A DNA stretch of 43,666 nt from Syntrophus sp. GWC2_56_31 (lineage in GTDB: Bacteria > Desulfobacterota > Syntrophia > Syntrophales > UBA5619): NCBI GenBank assembly GCA_001829875.1, contig MICN01000122.1, positions 1 through 43,666 on the forward strand. The letters are read 5' to 3'. Positions within the stretch are counted from its first letter, which is position 1. Each line of letters begins with the position of its first letter. The notes under the pieces were generated by a model that ran no database searches, was not told the origin of the DNA, and saw nothing but the letters and a program-made list of their open reading frames with translations. Made by a program: the position numbers and the translations under genes. This document shows, piece by piece, positions 32,389 to 40,950 of this stretch.

Positions 32389-33923
32389 AAAAATGGCCAA
32401 CGGCCGCTTTATGCCCCCTATTCGTTTTTCTCCTTTCGATCCAGGCCTATGCCCAGTCTTTTGATCTGCGGATTCTCCATGTCAATGACCTGCACGGCTT
32501 CGCCGAAGCCTATAAACCGCTCGGATCCCGCGAACCCCTGGGGGGGGTGGCCTATCTCGCGGGCAGGGTGAACGCGCTGCGCCGTGGACAGCCGACCCTC
32601 GTGCTCGCCGCCGGGGACATGATCCAGGGGAACAACTGGGCCAATATGTCTCAAGGCGAGTCGGTCATCGAAGCGATGAATGCGATGCAATTCGATGTCA
32701 TGGTCCTGGGAAATCATGAATTTGATTTTGGGCAGGCGGTGTTGAAGAAAAGGATTTCCGAAGCGGCTTTTCCCGTCCTCTGCGCCAACGTGGAGGGTTT
32801 GGATCGTGTCAAGCCCTTCATCATTAAGGAATGGAGCGGGGTAAGAGTAGGGATCATCGGGGTCGTGACCGAGGAGACTCCGGTCGCCACCCACCCCCGC
32901 AATGTTTCCGGTCTCACATTCCTCCCTGTCGCCGAAACCGTCGAGAAAAGCGTGCGGGACTTGAAGAATCGGGCGGACATGATCATCGTGCTTTCCCATA
33001 TCGGGCATGCGGCTGACCGGGCGCTCGCCGAGACGGTGAAGGGAATCGATGTCATCGTGGGCGGCCACTCCCACACCAGGATCCCCAGGCCGGTTCGGGT
33101 CGGGGACACCCTGATCGTTCAAGCCTGGGAGCACGGCAAGGCGCTCGGGGTTTTGGACCTGACCATCCGGGACGGAAGGGTCGTCGGATACGACGGGCGC
33201 CTGGAAGCGATAAAACCCCAGCCGGGGAGCGAGGACCCGAAGATTCTGGCCATCGTCGAAAGACAGAGGCAAAGGGTGGACCGGATTTTAAACGACCGCA
33301 TCGGGGAAGCAATGATCGATCTGGATGGGGAGAATGTAAGAAAAAGGGAGACCAACCTGGGGAATTTCATCGCCGACATCATGCGTCAGGTCTCGAAGGC
33401 GGACGCGGCCCTCATAAACGGGGGGACCATCCGGACAAACATAAGCCGGGGAGAGGTCCGGATCAAGGACGTCTATTCGGTCCTGCCCTTTGACAACTAC
33501 ATCGTTGCCATCACGCTCACGGGGAAAGCGATCGCCGAGGCCCTGGAGCACGGAGTATCGGGGATTGAGGAGGGTGAAGGGAGGTTTCCGCAAGTATCCG
33601 GTTTGACATTCGCCTATGCCCCCTCCGCACCGAAGGGCAGCCGGATCGGAGAGATTCTCATCGCCGGGAAACCTCTGGATCCGGGCAGGGAATACTCGGT
33701 GGCCACGAATGACTTTCTTGCCGTGGGGGGCGATGGATACCGGTCCTTCGCGGAGGCGGTGAAATCCTCGAAAACCTTTTCGGTCGTCGGGGGCACGCTT
33801 CAAGGAGAGAAAGTCGTCTACAGCGACAGCGGCCGGTGGCTTCGGGATGTGGTCGTGGAATACATCAGAGAGAAAGAAACCATTGCTCCCGGGAGCGAGG
33901 GAAGGATCGTGGAGAGGCCCTGA
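32385..33923 (+). CDS. Secreted 5'-nucleotidase / metallophosphatase (UshA family)
   Basis: A 512-aa periplasmic phosphohydrolase for nucleotides or UDP-sugars. It has an N-terminal signal peptide (PLFVFLLSIQAYAQ). The metallophosphatase domain has ILHVNDLHG, AAGDMIQGN, VLGNHEFDFG, LSHIGHAAD and VGGHSHTR, supplying the metal ligands. The C-terminal 5'-nucleotidase domain has NLGNFIADIMRQ, ALINGGTIRTNISRG and LPFDNYIV. ATG 32385 overlaps the previous stop (ATGA) and has AAGGA eight bases upstream; the ORF-track ATG at 32379 is too close to it. It is coupled to the dehydrogenase gene, though a functional link is not obvious. Confidence 0.9.
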   Translation: MKKWPTAALCPLFVFLLSIQAYAQSFDLRILHVNDLHGFAEAYKPLGSREPLGGVAYLAGRVNALRRGQPTLVLAAGDMIQGNNWANMSQGESVIEAMNAMQFDVMVLGNHEFDFGQAVLKKRISEAAFPVLCANVEGLDRVKPFIIKEWSGVRVGIIGVVTEETPVATHPRNVSGLTFLPVAETVEKSVRDLKNRADMIIVLSHIGHAADRALAETVKGIDVIVGGHSHTRIPRPVRVGDTLIVQAWEHGKALGVLDLTIRDGRVVGYDGRLEAIKPQPGSEDPKILAIVERQRQRVDRILNDRIGEAMIDLDGENVRKRETNLGNFIADIMRQVSKADAALINGGTIRTNISRGEVRIKDVYSVLPFDNYIVAITLTGKAIAEALEHGVSGIEEGEGRFPQVSGLTFAYAPSAPKGSRIGEILIAGKPLDPGREYSVATNDFLAVGGDGYRSFAEAVKSSKTFSVVGGTLQGEKVVYSDSGRWLRDVVVEYIREKETIAPGSEGRIVERP

Positions 33924-33925
33924 CT

Positions 33926-34108
33926 ATGGAAGTCTATGTCAATGACAAGCCGGTGCACCTTCTGCCCGGGATGACGGTGAAGCATGCACTGACCCATGCA
34001 GGGCTCATAGAGAAGCTGGGGAGCGGCAAAAAGGTTTACGACGAATGGGCGAACGAACTGGGGTTGGACGGCGCGCTGTCGGAGGGGGCGAAGATATTCG
34101 TTCGGTGA
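33926..34108 (+). CDS. 60-aa beta-grasp-like small protein
   Basis: The start MEVYVNDKPVHLLPGMTVKHAL has the strand-turn-strand-helix look of ThiS/MoaD-type ubiquitin folds, but the C-terminus is KIFVR without the Gly-Gly needed for adenylation, so sulfur transfer is not predicted. The function is unknown. ATG 33926 with GAGG seven bases upstream gives a 60-aa product; the ORF track shows a longer shadow from 33836. It sits two bases after the nucleotidase stop and is probably in the same operon. Confidence 0.6.
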   Translation: MEVYVNDKPVHLLPGMTVKHALTHAGLIEKLGSGKKVYDEWANELGLDGALSEGAKIFVR

Positions 34109-34130
34109 TCGAGATCAGTGAGGAGAGACA

Positions 34131-34913
34131 GTGGACCATCTGATGCAAATCGTTCTGCTCGGTATCATCGAAGGCATTACCGAATTCCTGCCCATCTCCA
34201 GCACCGGCCATCTGCTCATTGCCGAACATTGGCTGGGACAACGGTCTGACCTTTTCAACGTCGCCATTCAAGCCGGCGCCATCCTCGCGGTGGTGTTGAT
34301 ATACCGGGAGCGCTTATGGGGTCTGCTGTCGGGCTTCGCCCGACCCGATAACCGCGATTACTCCATCAAGCTGTGCGTGTCGTTCCTCATTACGGCAGCC
34401 GGCGGCTTCACCGCCAAGCAACTGGGGCTGAAGCTGCCGGAAACCGTTGCCCCTGTGGCCCTGGCGTTGATCGTCGGCGGTGTCGTCATCCTGTTTATCG
34501 AGCGTTATGTCGCTCATCATCGGCCAAGCGAGCAGGTCACCTGGAAAGTCGCGGTCGTGGTCGGCCTGGGGCAGATAGTCGCCGCCATATTTCCCGGCAC
34601 GTCGCGTTCTGCCGCCACCATCTTTGCGGCCATGCTGGCCGGCTTGAGCGCACGTACGGCGGCTATCGAGTTTGCGTTTCTGGTCGGCATCCCCACCATG
34701 TTTGCCGCCACGGGCTATGAACTGCTGAAAGTCATCAGGGGTGGCGCGACCGTGAACGAGGACTGGTCCGCGCTCGGCATCGGTTTCGTTGTATCCGCCG
34801 TGGTGGCTTTCGTTGCGGTGAAGTGGCTGCTGTGTTATATCCAGACCCACCGCTTCACCGTGTTTGCCTGGTATCGTATCGCGTTTGGTGTGGCGCTATT
34901 GATCCTGGTGTGA
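34131..34913 (+). CDS. uppP: Undecaprenyl-diphosphate phosphatase UppP/BacA
   Basis: A 260-aa inner-membrane enzyme that dephosphorylates undecaprenyl diphosphate to recycle the lipid carrier for peptidoglycan and polysaccharides; it also gives bacitracin resistance. Both catalytic regions are intact: EGITEFLPISSTGHLLI near the N-terminus and PGTSRSAATI in the middle, among seven or eight helices. The start is GTG 34131 with GAGGAGAG upstream, or ATG 34143. The wording and codon use look betaproteobacterial rather than like the neighbouring genes, so it may have been acquired. It would also serve exopolysaccharide synthesis. Confidence 0.93.
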   Translation: MDHLMQIVLLGIIEGITEFLPISSTGHLLIAEHWLGQRSDLFNVAIQAGAILAVVLIYRERLWGLLSGFARPDNRDYSIKLCVSFLITAAGGFTAKQLGLKLPETVAPVALALIVGGVVILFIERYVAHHRPSEQVTWKVAVVVGLGQIVAAIFPGTSRSAATIFAAMLAGLSARTAAIEFAFLVGIPTMFAATGYELLKVIRGGATVNEDWSALGIGFVVSAVVAFVAVKWLLCYIQTHRFTVFAWYRIAFGVALLILV

Positions 34914-34939
34914 TAAATAAGAGAAAAAGGCGGTGAGAA

Positions 34940-35836
34940 ATGGGGATCAAAAGGATAGCGGTTATCGGTCTGGGAATGATGGGGACCCCTATTTCCGTCT
35001 TGCTGCTCAAGGCGGGATACTCGGTTACGGGGTATGATATCGTCAAAAAGCAGATAGCCGATCTTGTCCCGCAGGGGATGAAACCGGCCGCCTCTCCAAA
35101 GGCCGCCGTCAAAGACGCGGAGCTCATCATCCTCTCCCTGGCGAACTGGAAAATCCTACAGGAAGTCGTCGCGGGAAATGCCGGCATCATGGAGGGAGTC
35201 CGCAAGGGGCAGATCATCGCCGACATGAGCACCTCCCCACCGGAGGGAACGATAGCCATGGCCAGGACCATGGCCGCCAGGGGCGTCGACTGGATGGATA
35301 TCCCCATTTCCGGCTCCTCGGCCCAGGCGCGGGTCGGCAACATGGTCTTCATGGCCGGGGGCAAAAAATCGGTGTTCAACAAGGTCAATCCGGTCCTGGA
35401 GAGGATCGGCAAAAAGAGCGTGTACGCGGGCAAGCACGGCGACGGGGCGATGCTCAAGCTGGTCGTCAATCTCATCCTCTATCTCAATGAAGCGGCGGCC
35501 GTCGAGGGGCTTGCGCTCGGCATGAAGGCCGGCCTGGACCCGGAGGTCATGCTCGATGTCATCACCACCGGGGCGGCATCGAGCGATCTGATCATGGCCA
35601 GGGGGAAGGATATGCTCGCCGGCCGGTTCACCCCCAAGGGACAGGTCAGCGTGGCCGTCAAGGATATGGGGCTCATCGTCGAGCGGGCGAAGCAGCTGGG
35701 CGTGATGCTGCCCGTGGGAGGCCTCTATCAGCAGCTTCTGCTCCAGGCCCAGTACCGGGGATGGGACCAGGAGGACGCGACGGCGGTCCTGAAAATCTAC
35801 GAGCAATGGGCCGGCATTGTGCGGCCCAATCGGTAA
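34940..35836 (+). CDS. 3-hydroxyisobutyrate dehydrogenase-type oxidoreductase
   Basis: A 298-aa NAD(P)-dependent beta-hydroxyacid dehydrogenase. The Rossmann motif is AVIGLGMMGTPIS, with ADMSTSPPEGT and the substrate-binding signature MDIPISGSSAQARVGNMVFMAGG; the catalytic Lys is expected in KHGDGAMLKLVVNLI, followed by AAAVEGLALG. It would oxidise a beta-hydroxy acid or reduce the semialdehyde or succinic-semialdehyde equivalent. ATG 34940 has GGTGAG upstream. It fits the catabolic theme of the region. Confidence 0.89.
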   Translation: MGIKRIAVIGLGMMGTPISVLLLKAGYSVTGYDIVKKQIADLVPQGMKPAASPKAAVKDAELIILSLANWKILQEVVAGNAGIMEGVRKGQIIADMSTSPPEGTIAMARTMAARGVDWMDIPISGSSAQARVGNMVFMAGGKKSVFNKVNPVLERIGKKSVYAGKHGDGAMLKLVVNLILYLNEAAAVEGLALGMKAGLDPEVMLDVITTGAASSDLIMARGKDMLAGRFTPKGQVSVAVKDMGLIVERAKQLGVMLPVGGLYQQLLLQAQYRGWDQEDATAVLKIYEQWAGIVRPNR

Positions 35837-35928
35837 CGGATGAAACCCGGCGCAGCGCCCCCTCAAGGCTGCAGGCTGCGCTGCCGCCCGTGAACACCCC
35901 TATTTCATACCGCAAAGGAGGATATGAT

Positions 35929-37104
35929 ATGGACAAATCCGCATCGGACCGAAAAGGAAAAGTCAAGGATATCATCCTCGCCCTGCATAAGGGGCTCCCG
36001 GTACAAAAGGCGAAAGAACGCTTCGAGGCCGAGGTGGGCGACATATCCGCTACGGAGATCGCCCAGATCGAACAGGAGCTCCTGACCGAAGGGATGTCCG
36101 TCGATGAGGTCAAGAAGCTGTGCAACGTGCACGCGTTGCTGTTTGAAAAATCGCTCAAAGAGAAGATGACCAGCGAAGAGGCAACGTCCCACCCCGTCCA
36201 TCTCTTCAAGCTCGAAAACAGGGAGATCGAAAAGATCACCGCCTCGCTGAAGGATGCGGCGGAAAAACAGGACAGGGCGGCAGTGGGAGCGCTTCTGGAG
36301 AAATTAAAACCCGTCGAGGTCCACTATACGAAGAAGGAACAGTTGCTGTTTCCGTTCCTCGAAAGGGAAGGGTTTATGGGGCCGTCGAAGGTCATGTGGG
36401 GAAAGCATAACGACATACGCGCGATGCTCAAGGATGCGCTGCTGGCCGTTGAAGCGGCAGGAGACTTCAAACAGTACAAAGAGAAAAAGCTCGACCTTCT
36501 GATCGAAGAGGTCGACGGGATGATCTTTAAGGAAGAGCAGATCCTCTTCCCGGCCTCTATCGAGAAACTGAAGCCCGACGACTGGCTGGAGATACTGAAG
36601 CAGGGATCGGAGATCGGCTATGCGTTCATCGAAGGTCCCAAAGAGATCGACGGGCTTTTGAAGGAGCTCAAGGCAAATCTCTGCCCTGAATCCGGTACAG
36701 AGGACGGTTACGTTGACTTCCCGACGGGAAAGGTGAGCGTCAGGGAGCTGATGGTCATCTTGAACACCCTGCCGGTGGATATCTCTTTCGTCGGCGCAGA
36801 CAATCGGATGAGATACTTCTCCGAGAGCGAAGATCGCATCTTCGTCCGTACCAGGGCGGTGATAGGGAGGGAAGTGAAGAACTGCCACCCGCCCCAGAGC
36901 GTCGAGACGGTGATGAAGGTCGTTGAAGAACTCCGATCGGGCAAGTCAAAGAGCGTCGATTTCTGGCTCAATATCAGAGGCAGGACCGTCTATATCAGGT
37001 ATTTCGGAATATTCGACGGGGACAAGAACTATCTGGGAACCCTCGAGGTCACACAGGACATTACCGAAATCCAAAAGCTTACCGGCGAAAAGAGGCTTCC
37101 ATGA
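35929..37104 (+). CDS. DUF438 / hemerythrin / PAS sensor protein
   Basis: A 391-aa cytoplasmic protein. The N-terminal DUF438 domain (about residues 10-75: KDIILALHKG, EIAQIEQELLTEGMSVDEVKKLCNVHALLF) is followed by a hemerythrin-like four-helix bundle (about 83-230) with di-iron ligands suggested in HPVHLF, VHYTKKEQLLFPFLE, GKHNDIRAML and FKEEQILFP. The C-terminus is a PAS-type domain (about 265-385: VDISFVGADNRMRYFSE, GREVKNCHPPQSVETVMKVVEEL, YLGTLEVTQDIT). A likely O2-, NO- or redox-sensing role is inferred. AAAGGAGG precedes ATG 35929. Its stop overlaps the next gene (ATGA), its usual DUF1858 partner. Confidence 0.92.
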   Translation: MDKSASDRKGKVKDIILALHKGLPVQKAKERFEAEVGDISATEIAQIEQELLTEGMSVDEVKKLCNVHALLFEKSLKEKMTSEEATSHPVHLFKLENREIEKITASLKDAAEKQDRAAVGALLEKLKPVEVHYTKKEQLLFPFLEREGFMGPSKVMWGKHNDIRAMLKDALLAVEAAGDFKQYKEKKLDLLIEEVDGMIFKEEQILFPASIEKLKPDDWLEILKQGSEIGYAFIEGPKEIDGLLKELKANLCPESGTEDGYVDFPTGKVSVRELMVILNTLPVDISFVGADNRMRYFSESEDRIFVRTRAVIGREVKNCHPPQSVETVMKVVEELRSGKSKSVDFWLNIRGRTVYIRYFGIFDGDKNYLGTLEVTQDITEIQKLTGEKRLP

Positions 37105-37349
37105 CAAAAGTGATCGACCTCGACAAGACCGTCTACGAATTGGCCGAGCAGTACCCGGAATTGACTGGAATAATGAAGGAAATCGGATTTCTGGGGATCG
37201 CCAATCCCGTGATGCTCAATACGATGGGCCGGGTCATGACCATTCCGAAGGGCTGCGAAAAAATGGGGATCGACCTGGGCGAAGTAAAGAAGGCCCTGCG
37301 TGAAAAGGGATTTGAGATCAGCGAGAAAGTCGTCGATTTTCTTGAATGA
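37101..37349 (+). CDS. DUF1858 domain protein
   Basis: An 82-aa protein that is nearly all DUF1858 (VIDLDKTVYELAEQYPELTGIMKEIGFLGIANP, MLNTMGRVMTIPKGC, IDLGEVKKALREKGFEI). DUF1858 proteins are commonly found next to DUF438/hemerythrin proteins, with an unknown role. It is translationally coupled to the upstream gene by a four-base overlap. Confidence 0.92.
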   Translation: MTKVIDLDKTVYELAEQYPELTGIMKEIGFLGIANPVMLNTMGRVMTIPKGCEKMGIDLGEVKKALREKGFEISEKVVDFLE

Positions 37350-37486
37350 TACTCGGTCCGCGTTATAGGGGGAACTCTTATTAATAACTGCGCACAGAAG
37401 CGCGCTGACAACTTCCTGCTCAATGGGCAGGGCTTTCTTGCGCGGATGAGGGACCTCCGCAAAAAAGCAATTTTCAGGGGGAGATC

Positions 37487-39844
37487 ATGCCGGACCAGTT
37501 TGATGCTCGAGATAAGCCGTTTCGTGTCGAAGAGGCGACGATCGACGCGTTGCACGAGGCGATCCGGGCGGGTCGGACGACCTGCGTCGCCGTTGTTCAG
37601 CAGTATATAGACCGTGTGCGCGCCTACAACGGGGTCGCCAGCGCGCTCGTCACCGAGGACGGCGGCGCGATTCCCGAAGCGGCGGGCGCCGTGCGCGCGA
37701 TGGCCCCGCTTCGCTTCCCGACACATACCGTCAAGGCTTCCGCTTTCCTGCCCGATCTCGACAAGTACAAGGGGCCGCCGCTCGAATATGGTCGCATGGA
37801 GGCGACGGCTTCCGATCCTGACGTGAAGCAGCAGTTCGGAATGATCGTCGGCATGCCCGACGCGGGCCAGGTGAACGCGCTTGCCACCCTCAACATACGC
37901 GGCGAGCGTTCGGTCACCTGCCGGGGCGACTACGACCGGCACCCGTCTGAGGGTCCGTTACCCGAGGGCGCGCCGGCGGTGTGCGATATTTTTCGCAGGC
38001 AACCCGACGCCCTCGAACAGGCGGCCGAGCTCGACGCAGCCTACGGGCGCAACCCCGATCTCGAGAAGATGCCGATGTACGGCGTCGTCTTCTCGTTCAA
38101 GGATCCTTTCGACACGAAGGACATGCGGACCACGGGGGGCGGTGACGCCCGCTACGACATCGATTTCCCCGCCAGGGACCATGTCCTGGTGGAGCAGCTC
38201 CGCAACAAGGGCGCCATCATCTTCGCCAAGGCCGTCAACACGGAGTATAACGGCCGGGCCGGCGATCCGGGGGGCCGCAACAAGCCGGAAAAAGTGCTGC
38301 CGTCGGTCCTCGGCTATCAGCGCAGCACCTGGGGGGGAAATCCGTCAAACCCCTACGATACGACGCGGGCCGCTTCCCTCGGTTCGAGCTCGGGGTCGGG
38401 CCTGTCGGTGAGCATAAACCTCGTGATGTGCAGCCTCGGCGAGGAAACGCGGGCATCCTGCCGGGGACCCGCGAACCACAACGCCGTTGCCCTGCTCCTG
38501 CCGCACAAGGCGATGCTCGGCTTCGACGGCGGCGCCATCGGGGCGGACATCTACTGCGACCGCGCGGGGATTCTCGCCCGGACCATCGCCGACTGCGCCA
38601 AAGTCCTCGATGCCCTGAAGGATCCCGTCGAGGGCTATTACGATCCGCGCGACCCGTACACGACCGTGCCGCGCTCATCGGTATTGGGCACGCCTTACGC
38701 GGATCACGCGAAAATGACCGGCGCTCCGGGCGCGCTCAAGGGCATGCGCATCGGCATCGTCCGCGAATCCATGCTCAACCCCGGGGTGAAGGCCGCGGAG
38801 CCGATCACGACCGCAGCCGCCAGCGAGATCAAGACCATCCTCGGCGGCAGGCTCGGCGCTGCGCTTGTCGAATCTTCCGATCCGCTCTGGACGCCCGATC
38901 CCGACATCGAGCCCATGAAAACCGATTTCCGGCGCGCCCTTGCCCGGCTCGTGCCCGTCTTCATGCCGGATCTGCTGTTCAGGCTGGCCCCGGACGGACA
39001 GCCGCTCTTCAGGGAGTTCGCGGCGGCGATCGTGCCGACGGAGTTCGAGCCCGGCAGGACATTCGGCACGGGCGCCATGCAGCCGATCGACTATCTCGTC
39101 GAGATGGAGGCGGGGCGGATCGCGCCGCCTTCCAACCTCGACATCTCCACCGTCCAGCAGCAAGAGCTCGCGATGACCTTCAGATACCATATCCGCCAGT
39201 ACCTGGCGCGCCGCGCCGCGGACTGGCGGGTGCGGGGCTTCACCGAAACGCTGATCGATTGGCCGACGCTCAATGCGCGTTCCAAGTTCTGGGGCGACGA
39301 CCAGCGCGCCGCCTTCAAAAACTGGGAAGAGGTCACCGACCCCCGCAATCCACACGGCAAGCGGCAGGGCGTCAACGAGCGCATCATGCTGCGCGAGCTG
39401 CTGCGCCGGGTGGATATGATGGTGATCCTGGAGAACCGTCTGGACGCCCTCGTGCGCCTGCATACGACGCTTCCGCCGGCAAAGATCGGCGGCCCCGACG
39501 AACCGGGAGTCATCGGCCGTCTGCGTAATGAGTCTCAATACGGTCCGAACGCGGGGCTGACCGAGGTCCTGATCCCGGCGGGCTATGTCGGGACCGCCTA
39601 CGATCCGGTTTTTGCGCTCGCTCCGGACGGCAAGCGGTATGTACCGGTGGCCTCCGATGTGCCAACGGCCGTTCCGGCGCCCGGGCTGCCATTTTCACTC
39701 GTGTTCAGGGCCGAGCCGGGCAAGGAGGACATTCTCCTGAGGATCGCTTCGGCCTATGAAGCCGCTTCGAAACGCAGGGTCCCCCCGCCGGCTTTCGGGC
39801 AGCTGACGGCGAAAGTACGTGACGGTTTGGGGGATTTGTATTGA
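37487..39844 (+). CDS. Large amidase-signature hydrolase
   Basis: A 785-aa member of the amidase signature family, which hydrolyses carboxamides using a Ser-cisSer-Lys triad. Lys lies in VVFSFKDPFDTKDM (about residue 206), the glycine/serine loop is LGSSSGSGLSVSI and the nucleophile region reads ETRASCRGPA. The usual length is 450-550; here about 110 extra residues lie between the N-terminal helix and the FSFKD motif, and the C-terminal half is also long. ATG 37487 has GGGGGAGA upstream. It is GC-rich, like the nitrilase and aldo-keto reductase genes. No signal peptide is seen. The substrate is unknown, but it adds a third amide-cleaving family to this region. Confidence 0.85.
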   Translation: MPDQFDARDKPFRVEEATIDALHEAIRAGRTTCVAVVQQYIDRVRAYNGVASALVTEDGGAIPEAAGAVRAMAPLRFPTHTVKASAFLPDLDKYKGPPLEYGRMEATASDPDVKQQFGMIVGMPDAGQVNALATLNIRGERSVTCRGDYDRHPSEGPLPEGAPAVCDIFRRQPDALEQAAELDAAYGRNPDLEKMPMYGVVFSFKDPFDTKDMRTTGGGDARYDIDFPARDHVLVEQLRNKGAIIFAKAVNTEYNGRAGDPGGRNKPEKVLPSVLGYQRSTWGGNPSNPYDTTRAASLGSSSGSGLSVSINLVMCSLGEETRASCRGPANHNAVALLLPHKAMLGFDGGAIGADIYCDRAGILARTIADCAKVLDALKDPVEGYYDPRDPYTTVPRSSVLGTPYADHAKMTGAPGALKGMRIGIVRESMLNPGVKAAEPITTAAASEIKTILGGRLGAALVESSDPLWTPDPDIEPMKTDFRRALARLVPVFMPDLLFRLAPDGQPLFREFAAAIVPTEFEPGRTFGTGAMQPIDYLVEMEAGRIAPPSNLDISTVQQQELAMTFRYHIRQYLARRAADWRVRGFTETLIDWPTLNARSKFWGDDQRAAFKNWEEVTDPRNPHGKRQGVNERIMLRELLRRVDMMVILENRLDALVRLHTTLPPAKIGGPDEPGVIGRLRNESQYGPNAGLTEVLIPAGYVGTAYDPVFALAPDGKRYVPVASDVPTAVPAPGLPFSLVFRAEPGKEDILLRIASAYEAASKRRVPPPAFGQLTAKVRDGLGDLY

Positions 39845-39884
39845 CATTTCGATTCAATAAGCATCGCGATAAAAAGGAGAATAC

Positions 39885-40106
39885 GTGGGCGATTGCAGAT
39901 GTGGCTGTGGTGAGCCGGCAGAAAATGGGGATTTTATTGCCGGCCATAGCCAGAAACTTACAGCGAGTTTAGTAAAACAGGTCGGTGGCCTATTCGCTCT
40001 TCAGGAACTTGTCCAATCGGCACAGAAATACTCATGCGAAGAAAAAAGTCAGGAGGAGTTCTTGGATCTGATCAGGCGAATCTTTCCCGTAAAGAAGCTA
40101 AGATAA
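39885..40106 (+). CDS. Small Cys-rich CxCGCG protein, copy 2
   Basis: A 73-aa protein with GTG start (AAAAAGGAG upstream), homologous to the one at 131-352 over the whole length (shared GDCRCGCGEP, NGDFIAGHSQKLT, VGGLFALQEL, EFLDLIRRIFPVK). Differences are mostly conservative, implying selection on the protein. The 121-aa partner of copy 1 is absent; the gene stands alone between the amidase and a membrane ferredoxin. Function is unknown; the Cys cluster could bind a metal. Confidence 0.75.
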   Translation: MGDCRCGCGEPAENGDFIAGHSQKLTASLVKQVGGLFALQELVQSAQKYSCEEKSQEEFLDLIRRIFPVKKLR

Positions 40107-40169
40107 GCCGTCGATCCGGATAATCCTACGGACACTCGCACCTATTCTATTCATGATGAAAGAAAAATC

Positions 40170-40886
40170 ATGAAAAGGCAAAACGTTAGAAAACTTACAG
40201 GGTTTATTGCGCTTTTGTTGTTTCCGGCAACAATATTTTACATGTCCCCATATCTCAGTGTTATTGGGTCTGCTTCGGGGGTTATCACAGGATCGCTCAT
40301 TTTTTTCTTTATATTGTTTTTATCGGCATTGTTTCTCAGGAGAGCCTATTGTGGATGGGCGTGCATTTCAACGGGAGTTCACGATGCAGGTTTGTTTTTT
40401 ATCAAGAAAAAGGTTGGGATGAAATCAAGGATCATTAAATATTTTATCTGGACCCCTTGGTTCTTAGCCATAGTAATCCTATTATCAATTAATGGAATAA
40501 AAAAAATCGACCCTTTGGCTGCGACCACCTACGGGCTTTCTGTTACGGATCTCCATGGTTATGTGATTTTATATTTCATTTTAGGTTTGATCATTACCCT
40601 TGCATTAACCGTCGGAAAACGTTCTTTTTGCCATCACGTTTGTTGGATGGCGCCATTTATAATAATAGGGGATAAAGTCGGCAGGTTATTAAATGTCCCG
40701 TCCCTTCATCTTGAGACAAACAAAGAAAAGTGCAAAAGTTGCGGTCTTTGCTCGGTAAAATGTCCTATGTCGTTACCTGTTATGGAAATGGTTGCATCGG
40801 GAGAAATGAAGAACACAGACTGTATTTTATGCGGCGAATGTGCCGACAACTGCCGAAGAAAGGTAATCTGTTATAAGTTCAAATGA
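40170..40886 (+). CDS. NapH/YccM-like membrane 4Fe-4S protein
   Basis: A 238-aa polytopic membrane ferredoxin. There are four or five helices (LTGFIALLLFPATIFYMSPY, GVITGSLIFFFILFLSALFL, YFIWTPWFLAIVILLSI, VILYFILGLIITLALTV), the membrane-proximal cysteine motifs RAYCGWACIS and RSFCHHVCWMAP, and a C-terminal pair of clusters CKSCGLCSVKCP and CILCGECADNC. Such proteins pass electrons between quinols or ferredoxin and periplasmic or cytoplasmic partners. It is markedly more AT-rich than its flanks, with A/T-ending codons, suggesting separate acquisition. The ribosome-binding site is weak. Confidence 0.87.
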   Translation: MKRQNVRKLTGFIALLLFPATIFYMSPYLSVIGSASGVITGSLIFFFILFLSALFLRRAYCGWACISTGVHDAGLFFIKKKVGMKSRIIKYFIWTPWFLAIVILLSINGIKKIDPLAATTYGLSVTDLHGYVILYFILGLIITLALTVGKRSFCHHVCWMAPFIIIGDKVGRLLNVPSLHLETNKEKCKSCGLCSVKCPMSLPVMEMVASGEMKNTDCILCGECADNCRRKVICYKFK

Positions 40887-40909
40887 TGCGCAACAAGCGA
40901 ATAGCGAGC

Positions 40910-40949
40910 AGATACTAAAGAGATGCTGCTTATCCACCCATTAGTATCT
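40910..40949 (+). promoter_or_regulatory. Inverted repeat immediately before an amidohydrolase start
   Basis: AGATACTAA and TTAGTATCT, a perfect nine-base inverted repeat with a 22-base spacer. The right arm ends one base before ATG 40951, and no Shine-Dalgarno sequence is visible there. It could be an operator or an mRNA hairpin affecting initiation. Confidence 0.4.
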
Positions 40950-40950
40950 T

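Noticed and set aside
37350-37486. Possible terminator or small RNA before the amidase gene
   Set aside because: Short inverted GCGC stretches occur but no stable stem with a T tract could be drawn.
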